This document shows, one piece after another, positions 5,830-10,078 of a DNA stretch of 10,078 nucleotides; within the stretch, counting starts at the first letter, position 1; each line of letters begins with the position of its first letter. The notes under the pieces are model-generated. The model made no database searches, was not told the DNA's origin, and saw only the letters and a program-made list of their open reading frames with translations. The DNA comes from DATARH01 sp035534855 (GTDB taxonomy: Bacteria > Pseudomonadota > Alphaproteobacteria > ATCC43930 > CGMCC-115725), in NCBI GenBank assembly GCA_035534855.1, contig DATLRD010000025.1, positions 1 to 10,078 of the forward strand, read 5' to 3'. The position numbers and the translations under genes are program-made.

Positions 5830-6363
5830 CCCAGACCCCCGATGAACTTTACCCCCACCCGCGACGGACCCCGCATCAATGGGGAGATCGGGGTGGCGCG
5901 CGTCAGGCTCGTCGACGAGGCCGGCCAGATGGTGGGAATCGTCGAGCGCAACGAGGCGATGGCTATGGCCGCCGATGCCGGCCTGGACCTGGTCGAGATC
6001 GCGCCCAATGCCGACCCGCCGGTCTGCAAGATCCTCGACTTCGGCAAATACAAGTACGAAGAACAGAAGAAGAAAAACGAAGCCCGCAAAAAACAGAAAA
6101 TCATCGAGGTCAAAGAAATCAAGCTGCGCCCGAGCATCGATGACCACGACTATGAGGTCAAGATGCGCAGCATGTCCAAGTTCATCGAGGAAGGCGACAA
6201 GGTCAAGGTGACCATGCGCTTCCGCGGGCGTGAGCTCGCGCATCAGGAACTGGGAATGAACGTGCTGATCCGGGTGCGCGCCGATCTCGACACGGTCGCC
6301 AAGGTCGAGCAGATGCCGCGCATGGAAGGCCGCCAGATGACGATGGTGATCTCGCCGAAATAG
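5827..6363 (+). CDS. infC: Translation initiation factor IF-3, probable AUA start
   Basis: IF3 binds the 30S subunit, blocks premature 50S joining and checks initiator tRNA and start-codon fidelity. From ATA at 5827 the protein has 178 residues, close to the 180 of E. coli IF3; from ATG at 5842 it has 173. The N-domain runs from DGPRINGEI through DLVEIAPNADPPVCKILDFGKYKYEE (roughly 13-80). A lysine-rich helical linker (EEQKKKNEARKKQK) follows, then the C-domain from EIKLRPSIDDHDYEVK to FRGRELAHQELG and TMVISPK. The N-terminus from AUA reads (M)PRPP, resembling the RRP-type N-termini I recall for other alphaproteobacterial IF3 proteins. E. coli infC uses AUU, and IF3 represses its own translation by rejecting that codon; AUA would support the same feedback. 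The protein identity is certain and the start codon is an inference. Confidence 0.95.
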   Translation: MPRPPMNFTPTRDGPRINGEIGVARVRLVDEAGQMVGIVERNEAMAMAADAGLDLVEIAPNADPPVCKILDFGKYKYEEQKKKNEARKKQKIIEVKEIKLRPSIDDHDYEVKMRSMSKFIEEGDKVKVTMRFRGRELAHQELGMNVLIRVRADLDTVAKVEQMPRMEGRQMTMVISPK

Positions 6364-6389
6364 GCTGCCACCAAAATAGGCTGCCACCA
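6358..6389 (+). repeat. Perfect tandem duplication of 16 bp at the infC stop
   Basis: The unit AAATAGGCTGCCACCA occurs at 6358-6373 and again at 6374-6389. The first copy contains the last Lys codon and TAG of infC; the second is non-coding. It looks like a recent slippage duplication just past the stop. It does not alter the protein, because the first copy keeps the stop. Confidence 0.9.
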
Positions 6390-6392
6390 ATC

Positions 6393-6521
6393 CCGGGGCG
6401 CCGCGCAAAGCCTGCCCCGGCGAAGCTTAGGGGCGAACCCGGAACCCACACCCGCCGACCGGCACGGCTCGCCGGAAAAACCGTGTTCTTGAATCCTGGG
6501 ACGGCGTTCGGCCGTCCCAGG
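6393..6521. other. Intergenic segment with two strong GC hairpins between infC and the Rid gene
   Basis: CCGGGGC (6393-6399) pairs with GCCCCGG (6414-6420), 7 bp with a 14-base loop. CCTGGGACGGC (6495-6505) pairs with GCCGTCCCAGG (6511-6521), a perfect 11 bp with loop GTTCG. Neither is followed by a T-run on either strand, so neither is a canonical intrinsic terminator. They may be remnants of an interspersed palindromic repeat, an mRNA-stabilising hairpin at the end of infC, or a site acting on the Rid gene whose Shine-Dalgarno begins 16 bases after the second hairpin. Confidence 0.6.
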
Positions 6522-6548
6522 GTCATAACCTGTTGCAGGAGGCAGCAA

Positions 6549-6941
6549 ATGGCGACAATCCAGCGCTACGCGGCGAAGGGCGTGTTCGACCCGCCGAGCT
6601 ACAGCCAGGCGGTCAAAGTGAGCGGCGGGCAAACGCTCCTCTACATCGCCGGCCAGGTCGCCTATACCGGCGACGGCGGCGCCGCCCACCCCGGCGATTT
6701 CGCGGCCCAGGCGCGCGCCGCGCTCGGCGCGCTGAAAGCGCAGGTTGAGGCCGGCGGCGGCACGCTTGCCGATATCGTCAAGGTCAACACCTACGTCACC
6801 GACATGCGCTACCGGGCCGATTTCGCTGCGGTGCGCGAGGAATTCTTCGGCAAGCAGATGCCGCCGCACACGCTGGTCGCGGTGGCGGCGCTGGCCCTGC
6901 CCGAGCTGCTGATCGAGATCGAGGCCGTCGCGGTGCTTTAG
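6549..6941 (+). CDS. Rid-family (YjgF/YER057c/UK114) protein
   Basis: The 130-residue protein fits the single-domain, trimeric Rid fold. It contains LLYIAGQVAYTGDG, DFAAQARAALGALKAQVEAGGGTLADIVKVNTYVTDM, and PPHTLVAVAALALPELLIEIEAVAV at the C-terminus. RidA proper hydrolyses reactive enamine/imine intermediates such as 2-aminoacrylate using a conserved Arg near the PxR segment. Here that segment reads PPHTLV with no Arg, so it probably belongs to another Rid subgroup and may not be an imine deaminase. The start is the ATG at 6549, because AGGAGG at 6537-6542 sits six bases before it; a longer frame from 6483 would run through the upstream hairpin. It lies between infC and rpmI, which are adjacent in many bacteria. 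It is likely cytoplasmic, and its function here is unknown. Confidence 0.88.
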   Translation: MATIQRYAAKGVFDPPSYSQAVKVSGGQTLLYIAGQVAYTGDGGAAHPGDFAAQARAALGALKAQVEAGGGTLADIVKVNTYVTDMRYRADFAAVREEFFGKQMPPHTLVAVAALALPELLIEIEAVAVL

Positions 6942-6961
6942 GCGGCCGGCGCGGCCGCTGC

Positions 6962-6990
6962 TTGCGTTTGCCGGGGGGCGTCGCTATAAC
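6962..6990 (+). promoter_or_regulatory. Promoter of rpmI-rplT (and probably pheST)
   Basis: TTGCGT at 6962-6967 and TATAAC at 6985-6990 are separated by the ideal 17 bases. The -10 matches consensus at 5 of 6 positions. Initiation near 6997 would give a leader of about 77 bases before rpmI. A GCGGCC/GGCCGC hairpin at 6942-6958, just after the Rid gene stop, precedes it and could help end the upstream transcript, although its tail is not a clean T-run. Confidence 0.6.
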
Positions 6991-7073
6991 CCGCGCCTTC
7001 AATGGGCGGCGGGCCGCGCTTTGGCGCCATAGGGCATGCCTTGCTGCCGCAACATTCGCTCAAGGACCCAGAA

Positions 7074-7277
7074 ATGCCCAAGTTGAAGACCAAGAGCGGC
7101 GCCAAGAAGCGCTTTGGCGTCACCGCGTCCGGCAAGGTCAAGCACAATTACGCCTACAAGCGTCACCGGCTGATTTCCAAGTCGAAGCAGGGCAAGCGGT
7201 TGCGCCGCGGCACGACGACGCTGGAAAAGGGCGACGCCAAGCTCGTCCTGACCTACATGCCGTATATGCGGGGCTGA
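7074..7277 (+). CDS. rpmI: 50S ribosomal protein L35
   Basis: This small, very basic 67-residue protein begins MPKLKTKSGAKKRFGVTASGKVK and continues YAYKRHRLISKSKQGKRLRRGTTTLEKGDAKLVLTYMPYMRG. It is a full-length L35 of typical size. The start at ATG 7074 is fixed by the family N-terminus and by AAGGA at 7062-7066, seven bases upstream. An in-frame ATG at 7002 would add 24 unrelated residues and is rejected. Three bases separate it from rplT, so the two are co-transcribed and probably translationally coupled. In E. coli, L20 represses translation of this operon through the rpmI leader. A roughly 77-base leader exists here, but I cannot recognise an L20-binding structure in it. Confidence 0.97.
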   Translation: MPKLKTKSGAKKRFGVTASGKVKHNYAYKRHRLISKSKQGKRLRRGTTTLEKGDAKLVLTYMPYMRG

Positions 7278-7280
7278 GCC

Positions 7281-7658
7281 ATGGCCCGGGTCAAACGCGG
7301 GGTTACCGCGCATGCGCGCCACAAGAAGGTGCTGGACCTCGCCAAGGGGTATCGCGGCCGCGGCAGCAAGGCCTATCGCGTCGCGCTGGAAAAGGTCGAG
7401 AAAGGGCTGCGCTATGCCTATCGCGACCGGCGCAACAAGAAGCGCGATTTCCGCGGGTTGTGGATCCAGCGCATCAATGCCGGGGCGCGCGAGCACGGCC
7501 TGACGTATTCGCAATTCATCAACGGGCTCAAGCGCGCCGGCCTCGACCTCGACCGCAAGGTGCTGTCGGACCTGGCCGTTCGCGAGCCGGAATCGTTCGC
7601 GGCGATTATCGCGACCGCGAAATCGGCGCTCGATGCGGTGCCGGTCGCCGCGGAATGA
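7281..7658 (+). CDS. rplT: 50S ribosomal protein L20
   Basis: The 125-residue protein shows the L20 pattern: MARVKRGVTAHARHKKVLDLAKGYRGRGSKAYRVALEKVEKGLRYAYRDRRNKKRDFRGLWIQRINAGAREHGLTYSQFINGL, then AGLDLDRKVLSDLA. The basic N-terminal extension threads into 23S rRNA during early 50S assembly, and the C-terminal globular part is the repressor domain in species where L20 regulates its own operon. It follows rpmI after three bases, with no strong Shine-Dalgarno of its own, consistent with coupling. Its TGA overlaps the ATG of a 16-codon ORF (7655-7705), after which comes a strong terminator before pheS. Confidence 0.98.
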   Translation: MARVKRGVTAHARHKKVLDLAKGYRGRGSKAYRVALEKVEKGLRYAYRDRRNKKRDFRGLWIQRINAGAREHGLTYSQFINGLKRAGLDLDRKVLSDLAVREPESFAAIIATAKSALDAVPVAAE

Positions 7659-7705
7659 CCAGTCGGCGGAACGGCAGGCGATTTACCGGCGGGTCCACCG
7701 ACTAG
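7655..7705 (+). CDS. Short ORF overlapping the rplT stop; possible pheST leader peptide
   Basis: This is a 16-codon ORF, MTSRRNGRRFTGGSTD, whose ATG overlaps the rplT TGA as ATGA, so terminating ribosomes could re-initiate. It has one Phe codon (TTT at 7682-7684), directly preceded by four Arg codons among six. The stop TAG at 7703-7705 abuts a GGCCCC segment able to compete with the pheS-proximal terminator. E. coli pheST is attenuated by the Phe-rich pheM peptide; this ORF has only one Phe, so the parallel is weak. It could equally be chance. Confidence 0.3.
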   Translation: MTSRRNGRRFTGGSTD

Positions 7706-7731
7706 GCCCCGCGCGCAGCAGCTACGAGTCG

Positions 7732-7763
7732 AAAAGGGGCCGGACGAGGCCCCTTTTTGTTTT
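7732..7763 (+). terminator. Strong intrinsic terminator between rplT and pheS
   Basis: AAAAGGGGCC at 7732-7741 pairs perfectly with GGCCCCTTTT at 7748-7757, with a 6-base loop GGACGA. The tail reads TTTTTGTTTT (7754-7763). Six G-C pairs plus four A-U pairs make it the strongest terminator in the window. No good promoter is visible between it and pheS. Either pheST depends on read-through, which would make this an attenuator, or a promoter not recognised here exists. The upstream GGCCCC at 7705-7710 could pair with 7736-7741 instead. Confidence 0.88.
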
Positions 7764-7808
7764 GTCCCAGAGCGCATTTGCATTAGCCCAGGCGCAGGAA
7801 TTTCGACG

Positions 7809-8900
7809 ATGGACGACCAGGACCGATTGCGCGACGCGTTCCTTGCCGAGTTGGGGCAGGCCACCGCGCTCGACACGATCGAGCAGCTCCGCATCAAATA
7901 TCTCGGCCGCAATGGCGCGGTGACGCTGGCGATGCGCGGCGTCGGCCAGCTGCCGCCCGAACAGCGCCGCGACTATGGCGCCCGGGTCAACGCGCTGCGC
8001 GACGAGATCACCGCCGCGCTCGACGCCCGCAAGGCCGAACTTGCCCGCACGGCGCATGCCGCCCGGCTCGCCGTGGAGCGCGAGGACGTGACGCTGCCGG
8101 CGGCGCCCGATTCCGGTGGGCGCATCCACCCGATCAGCCAGACGATCGACGAGATCATCGGGATCTTTGGCGAGATGGGGTTCACGGTCGCCGAGGGGCC
8201 GCATATCGAGGACGATTTCTACAATTTCACCGCCCTCAACATCCCGCCCGAGCACCCGGCGCGGCAAGAGCACGACACGTTCTATCTGCCCGAGCGCGCC
8301 GACGGCAGCCGCCTCGTGCTGCGCACCCATACCTCGCCGGTGCAGATCCGTACGATGCAGGTGCAGCCGCCGCCGCTGCGCATCATCGTGCCGGGGCGCA
8401 CGTTTCGCTGCGATCACGACGCGACCCATTCGCCGATGTTCCACCAGGTCGAGGGGCTGGTGATCGACCGCACGACGCATATGGGCCACCTCAAAGGCTG
8501 CCTGATCGAGTTCTGCCGCGCGTTCTTCGGCGTCGACGACCTGCCGGTGCGGTTCCGGCCGAGCTATTTCCCGTTCACCGAGCCGTCGGCCGAAGTGGAT
8601 ATTGGCTGCTCGCGCGCCGGCGGCGAGTTGAAAATCGGTGCGGGAGCCGCCGAAAAACCCGAGGGCTGGCTCGAAATCCTCGGCAGCGGCATGGTGCACC
8701 CGCAGGTGCTACGCAATTGCGGGCTCGACCCCGACGAGTACCAGGGCTTCGCGTTCGGCATGGGGATCGAGCGGGTGGCGATGCTGAAATACGGCATCCC
8801 CGACCTGCGCACGATGTACGAATCCGATATCCGCTGGCTGCGCCATTACGGGTTTCTGCCGCTCGACATCCCGTCGCTGGTGCGCGGGGCGCTGTCATGA
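7809..8900 (+). CDS. pheS: Phenylalanyl-tRNA synthetase alpha subunit
   Basis: The 363-residue catalytic subunit of the (alpha-beta)2 PheRS aminoacylates tRNA-Phe. The N-terminal helical arm (about 1-90) contacts tRNA. The class II core begins near HPISQTIDEI (His107) and includes RTHTSPVQIRTM (172-183), a motif 2 region GRTFRCDHDATHSPMFHQVEGLVID, and GSGMVHPQVLRNCG. Motif 3 is GFAFGMGIERVAML. Ala315 in GFAFG corresponds to the E. coli pocket residue Ala294, so normal substrate discrimination is expected. The ATG at 7809 has AGGAA at 7796-7800. The TGA overlaps the pheT ATG as ATGA, implying coupled synthesis of the two subunits. A terminator-like hairpin precedes it. Confidence 0.98.
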   Translation: MDDQDRLRDAFLAELGQATALDTIEQLRIKYLGRNGAVTLAMRGVGQLPPEQRRDYGARVNALRDEITAALDARKAELARTAHAARLAVEREDVTLPAAPDSGGRIHPISQTIDEIIGIFGEMGFTVAEGPHIEDDFYNFTALNIPPEHPARQEHDTFYLPERADGSRLVLRTHTSPVQIRTMQVQPPPLRIIVPGRTFRCDHDATHSPMFHQVEGLVIDRTTHMGHLKGCLIEFCRAFFGVDDLPVRFRPSYFPFTEPSAEVDIGCSRAGGELKIGAGAAEKPEGWLEILGSGMVHPQVLRNCGLDPDEYQGFAFGMGIERVAMLKYGIPDLRTMYESDIRWLRHYGFLPLDIPSLVRGALS

Positions 8901-10078
8901 AGACGAGCCTGTCCTGGCTGAAGACGCATCTCGACACCACGGCGTCGATGGCCGAGATCGCCGAGCGCCTCGTGATGCTCGGCCACGATGTCGAAGGGGT
9001 CGAAGACCCCGCCGCGGCGCTCGCGCCGTTTGTCGCCGCCCGTGTCGTCTCGGCCGAGAAGCATCCGCAGGCCGACCGGCTCAAGGTCTGCGTCGTCGAT
9101 AACGGACGCGAGAGGATCCAGGTCGTGTGCGGCGCGCCCAATGCCCGCGCCGGGATGATCGGGGTGTTCGGCCGCGCCGGCGTCACCGTGCCCAAGACCG
9201 GCGCGGTGCTCAACGAAAGCGCGATCCGCGGGGTGGTGTCGCGCGGCATGCTGATGTCGGCCTATGAACTGGCGCTGAGCGACGACCACGAAGGCATCAT
9301 CGAATTGCCGGACGACACCGGGATCGGCACGCCGTACGTGCGCATCGCCGGGCTCGACGACCCGGTGATCGACCTCAAGGTGACGCCGAACCGCGCCGAT
9401 TGCCTCGGCGTGCGCGGCCTCGCCCGCGATCTTGCCGCGGCCGGGATCGGCACGATGCAGCCGCTCGATACGACCCCGGTCGAAGGCCGCTTTACCTCGC
9501 CGATCGCGATCACGATCGAGGATTTGACCGCCTGCCCGCTGTTTCTCGGCCGCCACATCCGCGGCCTGCGCAACGGCACCAGCCCCCAGTGGCTGCGCCG
9601 TCGGCTCGAATCGATCGGGCTGAGGCCGATCTCGGCGCTGGTCGACATCACCAATTTCCTGACCTTCGACGTCAATCGGCCGCTGCATGTGTTCGATGCC
9701 GGCAAGGTCAAGGGCGACCTGGTCGTGCGTTTTGCGCGCGCCGGCGAGAAAATCCTGGCGCTCAACGGCCGCGAATACGCGCTCGACCCCGAGGTGACCG
9801 CGATTGCCGACGATAACGGCGTGCAGAGCCTCGGCGGGGTGATGGGCGGCGAGAAGACGAGCTGCACCGAGGCGACGACCGAGGTGTTCGTCGAGGCGGC
9901 GCTGTTCGATCCCGTCCGCACCGCGGCGACCGGTCGCCGGCTGGAGATCAACAGCGATGCGCGCTATCGCTTCGAGCGTGGCATCGACCCGGATTTTGTT
10001 GCCCCCGGGCTCGAAATCGCGACCAGGCTGATCCTCGACCTGTGCGGCGGCGAGGCATCGGACATCGTCGCCGCCGGC
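8897..10078 (+). CDS. pheT: Phenylalanyl-tRNA synthetase beta subunit (3' end beyond the window)
   Basis: The ATG at 8897 overlaps the pheS stop by four bases; 394 codons are present and the frame is open at the edge (full proteins are about 800 residues). Seen: the N-terminus MKTSLSWLKTHLDTTASMAEIAERLVMLGHDVEGV, and a tRNA-binding OB-fold domain (about 40-150) with AEKHPQADRLKVCVV and VCGAPNARAG, followed by RGMLMSAYEL. The B3/B4 editing region begins around TPNRADCLGVRGLARDLA and includes RRRLESIGLRPISALVDITNFL and SLGGVMGGEKTSC. The fragment then reaches SDARYRFERGIDP. The B3/B4 part hydrolyses Tyr-tRNA-Phe in characterised enzymes. The B5 domain and the C-terminal anticodon-binding domain must lie to the right. 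It appears intact within the window. Confidence 0.97.
   Translation, partial: MKTSLSWLKTHLDTTASMAEIAERLVMLGHDVEGVEDPAAALAPFVAARVVSAEKHPQADRLKVCVVDNGRERIQVVCGAPNARAGMIGVFGRAGVTVPKTGAVLNESAIRGVVSRGMLMSAYELALSDDHEGIIELPDDTGIGTPYVRIAGLDDPVIDLKVTPNRADCLGVRGLARDLAAAGIGTMQPLDTTPVEGRFTSPIAITIEDLTACPLFLGRHIRGLRNGTSPQWLRRRLESIGLRPISALVDITNFLTFDVNRPLHVFDAGKVKGDLVVRFARAGEKILALNGREYALDPEVTAIADDNGVQSLGGVMGGEKTSCTEATTEVFVEAALFDPVRTAATGRRLEINSDARYRFERGIDPDFVAPGLEIATRLILDLCGGEASDIVAAG

Noticed and set aside
6483..6548. N-terminal extension of the Rid gene from ATG 6483
   Set aside because: The extension would be encoded by the hairpin and the Shine-Dalgarno itself; AGGAGG is ideally placed for ATG 6549.
7002..7073. 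24-codon N-terminal extension of rpmI
   Set aside because: L35 proteins begin MPKLKTK; the extension has no counterpart, and AAGGA sits seven bases before ATG 7074.
7722..8699. 325-codon open frame antisense to pheS
   Set aside because: It is a shadow of pheS that also runs through the terminator hairpin.
1..10078. CRISPR array, insertion sequence, prophage, tRNA or rRNA genes
   Set aside because: No regularly spaced repeats, transposase or phage genes, cloverleaf sequences or rRNA segments were seen; vapBC is the only mobile-like element.

Overview
This window looks like a chromosomal segment of a high-G+C alphaproteobacterium. The evidence is the strong G/C bias at codon third positions, the style of the ThrRS, PheS, PheT, IF3, L35 and L20 proteins, and the order thrS-infC-rpmI-rplT-pheS-pheT beside lipopolysaccharide-type glycosyltransferases. 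I would guess Rhodospirillales or a relative, but the sequence alone does not prove the order.

Layout. Positions 1-737 hold an alpha/beta hydrolase on the minus strand that runs off the left edge. Everything else is on the plus strand. First comes a GT4 glycosyltransferase (759-1979). A compact vapBC toxin-antitoxin module with its own promoter and operator follows (about 1989-2693), then a GT9 heptosyltransferase-like gene (2700-3635). A translation and aminoacylation block follows: thrS (3850-5772), infC (5827-6363), a Rid-family gene (6549-6941), rpmI (7074-7277), rplT (7281-7658), pheS (7809-8900), and pheT (from 8897, cut by the right edge). No stretch longer than about 215 bases lacks a gene.

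The most interesting structure lies between the GT9 gene and thrS. A 24-codon ORF at 3667-3741, too short for usual gene calling, contains six consecutive threonine codons. It is followed by a terminator hairpin with a six-T tail at 3770-3796, and then by threonyl-tRNA synthetase. The intervening RNA can form a Thr-codon hairpin (1:2), a mutually exclusive antiterminator (2:3) and the terminator (3:4). This is the standard layout of ribosome-mediated transcription attenuation. It would let uncharged tRNA-Thr raise ThrRS production, a different mechanism from the translational operator of E. coli thrS and the T-box of Firmicutes. A promoter placed so that transcription would start at or next to the leader AUG suggests the leader peptide is translated leaderless.

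Other points of note are as follows. infC most likely starts at an AUA codon with an ideally spaced Shine-Dalgarno, which fits IF3 autocontrol. A weaker attenuator-like arrangement, with a 16-codon ORF overlapping the rplT stop and a strong terminator, precedes pheST. The vapBC inverted repeat spans from the -10 box to the start codon. The vapBC cassette splits two cell-envelope glycosyltransferase genes. A Rid-family gene lies between infC and rpmI, flanked by a perfect tandem 16-bp duplication and an 11-bp perfect hairpin.
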